DNA from: an uncultured Bacteroidales bacterium
GTDB lineage: Bacteria > Bacteroidota > Bacteroidia > Bacteroidales > UBA3824
DNA length: 33,924 nt
Assembly: GCA_905234655.1 (NCBI GenBank)
Contig: CAJOJG010000036.1
Location: 1-33,924, forward strand
Direction: 5' to 3'
Positions 16,876 through 25,019 of the stretch are shown one piece after another (positions within the stretch are counted from its first letter, which is position 1; each line of letters opens with the position of its first letter). The notes beneath the pieces were generated by a model. That model was not told where the DNA came from, did not search any database, and saw only the letters and a program-made list of their open reading frames with translations. Both the position numbers and the translations under genes were made by a program.

Positions 16876-18660
16876 ATGGAAAACATCCGCAACTTTTGCA
16901 TCATAGCGCACATTGACCACGGCAAGAGCACTCTCGCCGACCGTCTGCTGCAATATACAAAGACCATCTCCGACCGTGACCTAAAGGATCAGGTACTGGA
17001 CGACATGGATCTTGAGCGTGAGCGTGGAATTACCATAAAGAGCCACGCGATACAGATGAAATACAACCTTGACGGCAAGGACTACACGCTTAACCTCATC
17101 GACACTCCCGGCCACGTGGACTTCTCATACGAAGTGTCGAGGAGCATCGCCGCGTGCGAAGGCGCGCTGCTCGTCATCGACGCGACCCAGGGCATCCAGG
17201 CTCAGACAATCTCAAACGTCTACATGGCGATAGAGAACAACCTCGAGATAATCCCGGTCCTCAACAAGATGGACATGCCTGCAGCAAAGCCCGAGGAGGT
17301 CAAGGACCAGATTATAGAACTCATCGGCGGAAAGCGCGAGGAAATCATCGAGGCGTCCGGCAAGACCGGGCTTGGCGTCGAGGAAATCCTCAAAGCCATC
17401 GTCGAAAAAGTGCCGGCACCGAAGGGCGACCCCGATGCGCCGCTCCAGGCTTTGATTTTCGACTCGGTGTTCAATCCCTTCCGTGGCATAATCGCATACT
17501 ACCGCGTGTATAATGGCACTATAAAGACCGGCGACCATGTCAAGTTCGTAAACACAAAGAAAGAATACGACGCGGACGAAGTAGGCGTACTCGAAATGGA
17601 TCTCTCCCCCACCCCGCAGATTTCGGCTGGCAACGTCGGATACATAATCTCCGGCATTAAGAACGCCATCGAGGTCAAGGTCGGCGACACGATAACCCAC
17701 ACTGAACGCCCGTGCGACAAAGCAATCGAGGGGTTTGCGGAGGTAAAGCCAATGGTCTACGCAGGCGTGTACCCCATCGAGACAAACATGTACGAGGAAC
17801 TCCGCACGTCCCTCGAAAAACTACAGTTGAACGACGCATCGCTGACCTTCACGCCCGAAAGTTCGATCGCACTCGGATTCGGGTTCCGATGCGGCTTCCT
17901 CGGAATGTTGCACATGGACATCGTGCAGGAAAGGCTGTCACGCGAATTTGACATGGACGTAATCACGACAGTGCCAAACGTAAGTTATAAGGTGTTCACT
18001 ACAAAAGGCGAAGAAATCGAAGTACACAACCCCGCCGGCCTCCCCGAGCAAAAGGCAATCTCCCACATCGAGGAGCCATATATAAAGGCGGACATAATCA
18101 CAAAATCGGAGTTCTACGGCCCGATAACGAAGTTGTGCATGGAAAAGCGCGGCATTAAAATCAACGAGCAGTACCTCACGTCCGACCGCGTGGAGCTCAA
18201 CTTCGAGATGCCATTGGCGGAGATTGTGTTCGACTTCTACGACAAACTGAAGTCGCTCTCCAAGGGCTATGCGTCCTTCGACTACCACCCGATAGACTAC
18301 CGCGAGTCAAAGCTTGTGAAACTCGACATACTACTCAACGGCGAGCCTGTGGACGCCATGAGCAGCCTCATCCACGAGTCTAACGCATACGAATTTGGCA
18401 AGGGAATCTGTGAAAAGCTCAAGGAACTCATCCCCCGCCACCAGTTTGACATCGCGATACAGGCCGCCATCGGCACAAAGATTATCTCACGCTCGACCAT
18501 CAAGGCGTTCCGCAAGGACGTGACCGCAAAATGCTACGGCGGCGACATAACCCGTAAGCGCAAACTCCTCGACAAACAGAAGAAGGGAAAGAAGCGCATG
18601 AAACAGATTGGCGACGTGGAAGTGCCGCAGAAGGCATTCTTGGCGGTGCTGAAGATATAA
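16876..18660 (+). CDS. lepA: Elongation factor 4 (LepA), ribosome-associated GTPase
   Basis: 594 residues, close to the ~600 of other LepA proteins. It binds the ribosome and acts on translocation or subunit maturation with GTP hydrolysis. All GTPase motifs are visible: AHIDHGKST (residues 11-19), [19 protein letters not shown] and SGKTG. EF-G-like domains follow, and the C-terminal LepA-specific domain ends with [20 protein letters not shown], rich in basic residues. The start at 16876 follows a full-consensus promoter by 30 bases. It is an intact housekeeping gene and a good chromosomal marker. Confidence 0.98.
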   Translation: MENIRNFCIIAHIDHGKSTLADRLLQYTKTISDRDLKDQVLDDMDLERERGITIKSHAIQMKYNLDGKDYTLNLIDTPGHVDFSYEVSRSIAACEGALLVIDATQGIQAQTISNVYMAIENNLEIIPVLNKMDMPAAKPEEVKDQIIELIGGKREEIIEASGKTGLGVEEILKAIVEKVPAPKGDPDAPLQALIFDSVFNPFRGIIAYYRVYNGTIKTGDHVKFVNTKKEYDADEVGVLEMDLSPTPQISAGNVGYIISGIKNAIEVKVGDTITHTERPCDKAIEGFAEVKPMVYAGVYPIETNMYEELRTSLEKLQLNDASLTFTPESSIALGFGFRCGFLGMLHMDIVQERLSREFDMDVITTVPNVSYKVFTTKGEEIEVHNPAGLPEQKAISHIEEPYIKADIITKSEFYGPITKLCMEKRGIKINEQYLTSDRVELNFEMPLAEIVFDFYDKLKSLSKGYASFDYHPIDYRESKLVKLDILLNGEPVDAMSSLIHESNAYEFGKGICEKLKELIPRHQFDIAIQAAIGTKIISRSTIKAFRKDVTAKCYGGDITRKRKLLDKQKKGKKRMKQIGDVEVPQKAFLAVLKI

Positions 18661-18715
18661 CATTGAGCGCGGGCAACCCTTCCCGCCTATACGAAATTAT
18701 CATAAAAAACTACGA

Positions 18716-21700
18716 ATGAAAAACTTCAAACTTGTAGACACCATCTCGGGCTGGGCGGCGTTCGCCATCGCCACGGTGTCGTACCTGTTGACAATAGAAC
18801 CGACCGCAAGTTACTGGGACTGCGGCGAGTTTATATGCACGGCATTCCGCCAGGAAGTCGGACACCCGCCGGGAGCGCCATTGTTCATGATTCTCGGCCG
18901 CGTATTCTCGCTGTTGGCATTCGGCGACGTGACAAAGGTGGCGGTCATGATTAACGCCATGTCCGCCCTCGCGAGCGGATTCACGGTGCTGTTCCTGTAC
19001 TGGAGCATAGTCCACATTGCAAGGAGGATTGTGCCGGGTGGCGGCAAGACCGACGCTGGCGAGTTCACCACGCTCCAAGGCATATCCATAATCGGCAGCG
19101 GCTTGGTTGGCGCGCTGACCTACACATACACCGACACATTCTGGTTTTCGGCGGTCGAGGGCGAAGTGTACGCCATGTCGTCGCTATTCACGGCCGTCGT
19201 GTTCTGGTGCATACTCAAGTGGGAGTCTGTCGCAAACGAAAAATACTCCAACCGCTGGCTCATACTTATATGCTACCTCATGGGACTGAGCATAGGCGTC
19301 CACCTGCTGAACCTCTTGGCGATACCGGCGATTGTGTTCGTGTACTATTTTAAGAAGTACAAGCCCGACACCAAAGGCATCTTGGCAGCATTGGCGGTCT
19401 CGGTCGTGATACTCGCAGGAATATTGTACGGCATAATCCCCGGCGTGGCGTATATCGCGTCCGTGTTCGAGCTAATGTGCACTAACGGAATGGGCGCGCC
19501 ATATAACACCGGCACAATCATTTACGTCATACTGATACTTGGCGCGCTGGTCTATGGGCTGCACTACTCGCACAAAAAGAAGAAAATCGTCCTTAACACG
19601 ACGCTCCTCGGCGTGGCTGTCATCATAATCGGCTACTCGTCGTTTGCAATGATTGTCATCCGCTCCGCCGCGAACCCGCCGATGGACGAGAACAACCCCG
19701 ACAATGTTTTTGCTCTGCGCTCGTACCTCAACCGCGAGCAGTACGGCGACCGGCCGCTCGTCACCGGCGAATATTTCAACTCGAAAATCACCGGCTACGA
19801 AGTCGGCAGCCCGACTTACATACAGCGCAACGGCCGTTATGAAATCGCATCATACAAGACCGAATACAAGTTTGACCCGGCGACCACGACATTCTTCCCG
19901 CGAATGTACAGCCGCGAGCCACAGCACATCCGCGGATACAAGACATGGACAGGCATAACGGACGAGACTGTGAAACCCACATTCGCCCAGAACCTCAAGT
20001 TCTTTTTCAACTACCAGGTCGGCTACATGTACCTGCGGTATTTTATGTGGAACTTTGTAGGGCGGCAGAACGACATCCAGGGACACGACGGAAACGTCAT
20101 GAACGGCAACTGGATCTCGGGCGTAAGCTTTATCGACAACGCCCGACTCGGCGACCAGTCACAGATGCCCGAGCCGATGCAGAATAACAAGGGCAACAAC
20201 AAGTACTACTTCCTGCCGCTCCTGCTCGGAATCCTCGGCATGGTATACATGTACCGCGCAAACCTTCGCGGAAAGCAGTACTTCTGGATTGTGATGATGT
20301 TCTTCATACTCACAGGCATTGCGATCGTGGTCTACCTTAACCAAACGCCGTACCAGCCCCGCGAGCGCGACTACGCATACGCCGGAAGCTTCTACGCGTT
20401 TGCATTCTACATCGGATTTGGCATGGCGTCCCTGTGCCGCCTGGTCGAAAAGCACAAGCTGGGCAATGTAGCCGCCATTGTCGCGTTCGTCCTCTGCATG
20501 CTCGGCGGGCCAGTCATACTCGCCGCCCAAAACTGGGACGACCACGACCGCTCGGGACGGTACACAGCGCGCGACTTTGCGCGGAACTACCTCGAATCCT
20601 GCGCGCCAAACGCAATTCTGTTTACAAATGGCGACAACGACACATTCCCGCTGTGGTACGCCCAGGAAGTCGAGGGCATCAGGACGGACGTGAGGGTCGT
20701 CAACCTTGCGTACATAAACACCGACTGGTACATCAACCAGATGCGCCGCCGTGCGTATGAGTCCGCGCCGTTGCCGATAAGCATCGCGAAGGAAAAACTT
20801 GTCGAGGGCAGCCGCGACGTGACATACCTAAAGGAAGTGCCGACGATGTTCTTCAGCGAGAAGCTTAACACAAACCGCCCTAAGTACCAGCGTTTTGTCG
20901 ACATGGCGGAGGACGACATAGTGGCACTCATAAAGGACAGCAAACTGAAGGAACTCATGCCCGCCGACTACGACGCAATCGTCAACAAGCGTCAGCTCAA
21001 AGGCCAGCCCCTCCAAATCGCCAAACTCCTTAACACCCTGACCCAAAAGCCAAAGGACTACGGCATCTCGGAGGCCAACGCCAACGCCCTCAAAGGCAAC
21101 GTCGACAAACTCGTCAAACTCATCGCCGACGAACCTGCGCCGCTCAAGCCGCTCATAGACTTCATCGCCTCCGACGACCAGTCCACAAAAGTAACCGTCC
21201 AAGGCGGCGATGTATACGACTTCGTGCCGACGTTTAACTTCATGCTCCCCGTCGACAAGCGGAAAGTCATCGAAAACGGCACCGTGCCAGCCTCCGATTC
21301 CGCGAAAATCGCCGACCGAATCGTCTGGCGGCACCCCGGCTCGTACATCCGCAAGGGTCAACTCGCCGTGCTCGACATACTTGCCCACAACAACTGGGAA
21401 CGCCCAGTGTATTTCGCAATCACAGTCGGCGAAGATGCCTACCAAGGCTTGGGCGAATATTTCAGGCTTGACGGCCTGGCGTACAGGCTTGTGCCGATAC
21501 GGACACAGGCAAGCGCATACGACCGTGGCTCGATAAACACCGACATCCTCTACGACGCATACATCAACAAGTTCACATGGGGCGGAATAGAGAACCCCGG
21601 CGTCTACATCGACGAGAACAACAGCCGCATGCTCATGAACGTCAAGAACGGTTTCCTCAGGCTCGCGACGTCGCTTATGCTCGAAGGAAAGCGCGACAAG

Positions 21701-22159
21701 GCCGCCGAGGTCATCGACAAATGCTACGAGGTCATGCCGCCTGACGTGACAACTCCCAACTACTACGACATCTTCCTCGCCGACTGCTACTACAAGACCG
21801 GCCACGAGGACAAGGGCAAAAGCATACTCACAAAATTTGCCGACGCCAACGTCCAGGAAATGCGGTTCATCGTGAACCTTGACGCTGGAAAGGCGGCGAC
21901 GCTCGGTGACGACTACACACGCACGGCGGCCGTGGCGCATGAAATAGTGAGGGTCATGCGTGACAACAACGACAAGACAAACGCCTCGCTATACGCCATG
22001 ACCTACGCCGACGTACTCTCGGCAGTGCCGCTGTTGTCCAATGTAGCGGCGGCGGACATCGAGAGCCAGGACTTTTACAACATATTCTCCAAGCTCAGCG
22101 ACATGGAGAAACAACTTGTTCAAGTTTACCTTTACATGCTATCGGAGGAAACGAAATGA
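18716..22159 (+). CDS. DUF2723-family GT-C-like membrane protein
   Basis: 1147 residues. The N-terminal ~600 residues are a multi-pass membrane region that opens with the DUF2723 signature ASYWDCGEFICTAFRQEVGH followed by PPGAPLF (residues 31-56), with an acidic residue in the first external loop as in GT-C glycosyltransferases. A second conserved segment is YQPRERDYAYAGSFYAF. The C-terminal ~500 residues are extracytoplasmic, ending in helical TPR-like repeats (KRDKAAEVIDKCYEVMP, DCYYKTGHEDKGKSIL). The family is related to eukaryotic TMEM260, a protein O-mannosyltransferase; the bacterial members are of uncertain substrate. The gene overlaps the following deacetylase gene by 4 bp. Family call is firm; glycosyl transfer is inference. 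Confidence 0.88.
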   Translation: MKNFKLVDTISGWAAFAIATVSYLLTIEPTASYWDCGEFICTAFRQEVGHPPGAPLFMILGRVFSLLAFGDVTKVAVMINAMSALASGFTVLFLYWSIVHIARRIVPGGGKTDAGEFTTLQGISIIGSGLVGALTYTYTDTFWFSAVEGEVYAMSSLFTAVVFWCILKWESVANEKYSNRWLILICYLMGLSIGVHLLNLLAIPAIVFVYYFKKYKPDTKGILAALAVSVVILAGILYGIIPGVAYIASVFELMCTNGMGAPYNTGTIIYVILILGALVYGLHYSHKKKKIVLNTTLLGVAVIIIGYSSFAMIVIRSAANPPMDENNPDNVFALRSYLNREQYGDRPLVTGEYFNSKITGYEVGSPTYIQRNGRYEIASYKTEYKFDPATTTFFPRMYSREPQHIRGYKTWTGITDETVKPTFAQNLKFFFNYQVGYMYLRYFMWNFVGRQNDIQGHDGNVMNGNWISGVSFIDNARLGDQSQMPEPMQNNKGNNKYYFLPLLLGILGMVYMYRANLRGKQYFWIVMMFFILTGIAIVVYLNQTPYQPRERDYAYAGSFYAFAFYIGFGMASLCRLVEKHKLGNVAAIVAFVLCMLGGPVILAAQNWDDHDRSGRYTARDFARNYLESCAPNAILFTNGDNDTFPLWYAQEVEGIRTDVRVVNLAYINTDWYINQMRRRAYESAPLPISIAKEKLVEGSRDVTYLKEVPTMFFSEKLNTNRPKYQRFVDMAEDDIVALIKDSKLKELMPADYDAIVNKRQLKGQPLQIAKLLNTLTQKPKDYGISEANANALKGNVDKLVKLIADEPAPLKPLIDFIASDDQSTKVTVQGGDVYDFVPTFNFMLPVDKRKVIENGTVPASDSAKIADRIVWRHPGSYIRKGQLAVLDILAHNNWERPVYFAITVGEDAYQGLGEYFRLDGLAYRLVPIRTQASAYDRGSINTDILYDAYINKFTWGGIENPGVYIDENNSRMLMNVKNGFLRLATSLMLEGKRDKAAEVIDKCYEVMPPDVTTPNYYDIFLADCYYKTGHEDKGKSILTKFADANVQEMRFIVNLDAGKAATLGDDYTRTAAVAHEIVRVMRDNNDKTNASLYAMTYADVLSAVPLLSNVAAADIESQDFYNIFSKLSDMEKQLVQVYLYMLSEETK

Positions 22160-22815
22160 AAGACTACATAGTGCATCCGCCAGAAATTGTCCGCCATTTT
22201 TTCAAGCGTTACACTTGGAAACTTGTGCCGGAAAACGACGACGAAAAGGTCTTGTACCTGACATTCGACGACGGGCCGATACCCGAGATGACGCCCGGCA
22301 CGCTCGACATGCTGGCACGCTACGGCGCGAAGGCCACATTCTTCTGCGTGGGCGACAATGTCCGCAAGCACCCGGACTTGTTCGAGCGCATAAAGGCGGA
22401 GGGACACAGCGTCGGGAACCACACCTTCAACCATCTCCGGGGGCTGAGGACTAAGGTCAGCGACTACCTTGACAACGTGAGGCTGGCGGACCCGCTCATA
22501 AACTCGGACTTGTTCCGACCGCCGCACGGCAGGATGAAGCACCGCCAGACGATAGCCTTGGCGCAGGAAAGGCGCATAATCCTGTGGGACGTGTTGACAA
22601 AAGACTACGACGCGAGGGTCTCACCGGAGCGTTGCTGGCAGAACGTCACGGACTATGTGAGCAACGGCGCGATAATCCTGTTCCACGACAACATCAAGGC
22701 GATGCAAAACCAGCGTTACGCACTGGAAAGGACGCTACAACGGTTCACGCAGGACGGTTTTACCTTCAAGGCGATTCCGTACAAGCCATTCGGGGGCGTG
22801 GCGGAGCATAAATGA
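22156..22815 (+). CDS. Polysaccharide deacetylase (NodB homology domain)
   Basis: 219 residues, a single carbohydrate esterase 4 (NodB) domain. The catalytic motifs are present: TFDDG (residues 36-40, Asp38 and Asp39), HTFNH (89-93, metal-binding histidines), RPPHG (121-125), ILWDVLTKD (142-150) and LFHD (175-178). These enzymes remove N- or O-acetyl groups from sugars such as GlcNAc in peptidoglycan or exopolysaccharide using a divalent metal. No signal peptide is evident, although a hydrophobic patch is lacking throughout, so a cytoplasmic or non-classical location is possible. The ATG overlaps the DUF2723 stop (ATGA), so the two are translationally coupled. Confidence 0.9.
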   Translation: MKDYIVHPPEIVRHFFKRYTWKLVPENDDEKVLYLTFDDGPIPEMTPGTLDMLARYGAKATFFCVGDNVRKHPDLFERIKAEGHSVGNHTFNHLRGLRTKVSDYLDNVRLADPLINSDLFRPPHGRMKHRQTIALAQERRIILWDVLTKDYDARVSPERCWQNVTDYVSNGAIILFHDNIKAMQNQRYALERTLQRFTQDGFTFKAIPYKPFGGVAEHK

Positions 22816-22845
22816 CAAGGATAGTATAACGAAAAACTTAGCGAT

Positions 22846-23406
22846 ATGAATTCTACGACGACCATAGAAGTGCCAATAGGCAGCGGCGTGGATGCCCTTA
22901 TCGGCATTCTGTTAATAGTGGGCGCGGTAGTGGGCTATAAGCGCGGCATCATTGTGGAGTGCATCAGCTTCTTCGCCGTGCTTGTGTTGCTGACTATCTG
23001 CGTCAATATTTCCAAGGGTGTGTTCGGCTACCTGACCCCGCGCAGCGACGTGCCGGATTTGTTCGCCATAATCCTGATGACGGTATGCTTCGTGGCCGGG
23101 CTCGTGCTTGTAGTCAGCCGTGTCAACTTCAAGACCCAGATGATGCTACAGACCACCATACTCGGCCAGTCCGCCCGAATGTTGGGCGCGTTCTTCGGCG
23201 CGATGAAATTCTACCTCATATCGGCGGTGTTCCTCGTGACGCTGTTCAAAATCGACGACCACGCCCGCTTTCTCCCCGACGACGCCAAATACTCCCGGCT
23301 CTCCCGCGGCAGCATCGCCATCGTGACCGCCATCTTCCCATACCTCCAGCTCGACAAGAAGACCCACACGCCATTCGAATACCCCAACTCCGGCGACGGA
23401 CGGTAA
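22846..23406 (+). CDS. CvpA-family inner membrane protein
   Basis: 186 residues with four hydrophobic helices (GVDALIGILLIVGAVVGYKRG at 14-34, ISFFAVLVLLTICVNIS, DLFAIILMTVCFVAGLVLV, and ARMLGAFFGAMKFYLISAVF). The first helix plus GYKRGIIVE and the SRLGAFFGAxK-like fourth helix are the CvpA/colicin V production family pattern. Family members are membrane proteins affecting envelope stress resistance, with no enzymatic role known. It follows the deacetylase gene by 30 bases and is probably in the same transcript. The soluble C-terminal tail is short. Confidence 0.85.
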   Translation: MNSTTTIEVPIGSGVDALIGILLIVGAVVGYKRGIIVECISFFAVLVLLTICVNISKGVFGYLTPRSDVPDLFAIILMTVCFVAGLVLVVSRVNFKTQMMLQTTILGQSARMLGAFFGAMKFYLISAVFLVTLFKIDDHARFLPDDAKYSRLSRGSIAIVTAIFPYLQLDKKTHTPFEYPNSGDGR

Positions 23407-23523
23407 ATGCCCCCCTCGGCAACAATAAATTTACTACAATAGCCTCAAATGGCATATATGCTATGGTGTGGCATTGCCGCAATCCCTTTTTGGACAGACC
23501 CAACTTTTTTGTCGAAAATATTT

Positions 23524-23554
23524 TTTGATAACACGCTTTTTGTTTGTACCTTTA
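23524..23554 (+). promoter_or_regulatory. Promoter of the antitoxin/PIN fusion remnant
   Basis: TTTG, 19 bases, then TACCTTTA, one mismatch from the TAnnTTTG box, 26 bases before the ATG at 23581. It supports that start over the longer frame beginning at 23449, and implies that the remnant and the downstream cvfB-like gene are transcribed. Confidence 0.6.
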
Positions 23555-23580
23555 CCGCCGCAACAACAAACAATGTGATT

Positions 23581-24066
23581 ATGACGACAGTAGCATTAAA
23601 ACAGAGTACCGACAGTTATTGGGAACTTATCAAAGACGCAGATTCGGGTGTCAAAATCGAATTGATTATGCGCCTCACCGATGCTTTGAAACCTCTCGCA
23701 AGCATTACCAAAGTTGATTATTTGGCGTACAGGAAGAAACACTTTGAAAATGCGGCATATATTATCCAATTGGGACAGCATGGCAAATGCAACATTCTTG
23801 TTTCTGCACTGTCGTTTTCGACGGCAAGTTTTGTTTTGAAAGCGCACCACGGTATTTCTGACAAAGATATTTCGAGACGTTTTTCAGAGTTTGTAAAAAA
23901 ATGCCACATAACTACTGTTGATTCAAAAACCGTAAAAGAATCATTAGCATCTGATTTTAAGGATTTTGAAGATGCGATGCAGTATTTTTCCACATCTCAA
24001 ATTTCCGTGTACGAGCCAAAAGAATTTTTGGATATACTTAGAAAAAACATTAAAAAAAGACCATGA
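23581..24066 (+). pseudogene. Antitoxin-PIN toxin pair fused and shortened in frame
   Basis: 161 codons. Residues 1-40 (MTTVALKQSTDSYWELIKDA...IELIMRLTDALKP) look like the N-terminal half of the small antitoxins that precede PIN toxins in Bacteroidales. From about residue 55 on (KHFENAAYIIQLGQHGK, NILVSALSFSTASFVL, SDFKDFEDAMQY, ISVYEPKEFLDIL) it follows a PIN-domain toxin. Two PIN parts are missing: the first strand with the leading catalytic Asp (FLDTN), and the segment with I-T-R-N-x-K-D-F between FEDAMQY and ISVYEPKEF. Both losses keep the reading frame. The product should lack nuclease activity. It overlaps the next gene by ATGA. It might persist as a regulator or only as the leader for the downstream gene. 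Confidence 0.7.
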
Positions 24067-24896
24067 TCGAAATCGGATATATCAACAAAATGGAAGTTCT
24101 GAGGATGTCGCCTAACGGGGCGTACCTCAATGGCGAGGACCTCGGCGAGATTCTGTTGCCAAACAAGTTTGTGACGCAGGACGTAAAGCCCGGCGCGACC
24201 ATCGAGGCTTTCGTGTTCCTCGACAGCGAAGACCGCCTGACTGCCACCATACAGCACCCCTACACCGAAATCAACCATTTCGCATACCTCGAATGTGTGT
24301 CGGCGGGCAGCGTCGGCGCGTTCCTGTATTGGGGCTTGGACAAAGACCTTCTCGTCCCAAAATCCGAACAGAAAGACCGATTCTTCGTCGGCAAAAAATA
24401 CTTCGTCTATGTATATCTCGACGAAGCCTCGCAGCGCATCGTCGCGTCCCAACGGCTCAACAAATTCATGTCGGACCGCGAGCCCGAATACGAGCCGGGC
24501 GACAAGTGCGAAATCTTCGTCGCGCAAGAGAACGACCTCGGATTCCGCGTCATCGTCGATGGCAAATATTGGGGCATGATATACAAGTCGGAAATGTTCC
24601 GCCCCGTCCATTCGGGCGAGTACACATACGCCTACGTCAAGAAAATCCGCGAAGACGACCTGCGCATCGACATGATGCTCGAAAAAAGTAGCGTCAAACT
24701 CATCGACGCCACCGAACAGGCCGTCTATGACCGTCTGCGCGACTGTGGCGGCTTCCTCGCGCTGAGCGACAAATCCTCGCCCGACGAAATATCCCGCGAG
24801 TTTGGAATCTCAAAAAAAGTGTTCAAAAAAGCCATCGGCGGCCTCTACAAATCGCGTGTAATCGCCATCACCGACGACGGCATCCGACTGACATAA
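24063..24896 (+). CDS. S1-domain RNA-binding protein of the CvfB/YitL type
   Basis: 277 residues. Three S1-like beta domains can be followed (about 1-65, with GAYLNGEDLGEILLPNKFV; about 70-135; about 140-210, with GFRVIVDGKYWGMIYKSEMF). A C-terminal winged-helix region follows (EQAVYDRLRDCGGFLALSDK...ISREFGISKKVFKKAIGGLY). That order and length match CvfB, a conserved virulence-related RNA-binding protein first characterised in Staphylococcus and pneumococcus. The ATG overlaps the stop of the PIN remnant (ATGA), an unusual coupling of a conserved gene to a decayed toxin gene. Cytoplasmic; RNA targets unknown. Confidence 0.88.
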   Translation: MIEIGYINKMEVLRMSPNGAYLNGEDLGEILLPNKFVTQDVKPGATIEAFVFLDSEDRLTATIQHPYTEINHFAYLECVSAGSVGAFLYWGLDKDLLVPKSEQKDRFFVGKKYFVYVYLDEASQRIVASQRLNKFMSDREPEYEPGDKCEIFVAQENDLGFRVIVDGKYWGMIYKSEMFRPVHSGEYTYAYVKKIREDDLRIDMMLEKSSVKLIDATEQAVYDRLRDCGGFLALSDKSSPDEISREFGISKKVFKKAIGGLYKSRVIAITDDGIRLT

Positions 24897-24904
24897 ATCG
24901 CGCC

Positions 24905-25007
24905 ACGCCGCCCGGCGTTCCCCGCAAAAAAAATTGACGAAAATTGACGAAAAAATTGACGAAAATTTTCGTTCAAAAAAAAGAACGCCGTAAGGCGTTC
25001 CCGCAAA
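24905..25007. repeat. REP-like hairpin pair flanking a tandem AATTGACGAAA repeat
   Basis: Two short hairpins share the tail GGCGTTCC(C)CGCAAAAAAA: ACGCCG-CC-CGGCGT at 24905-24918 and GAACGCC-GTAA-GGCGTTC at 24983-25000. Between them AATTGACGAAA occurs three times (starting 24932, 24942 and 24954), followed by the palindrome ACGAAAATTTTCGT at 24959-24972. On the minus strand the second hairpin is followed by a run of eight T, a good intrinsic terminator, but the genes on both sides run on the + strand. Confidence 0.6.
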
Positions 25008-25019
25008 AAAACATTATTT

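Noticed and set aside
20828..21940. A 370-codon minus-strand frame inside the DUF2723 gene.
   Set aside because: It is the antisense shadow of a GC-rich conserved gene; the protein is Val/Asp/His-rich with no domain pattern and no promoter.
23449..23580. Longer start for the PIN remnant at the ATG at 23449.
   Set aside because: The extension contains the promoter at 23524-23554, and the antitoxin-like sequence begins exactly at the ATG at 23581.
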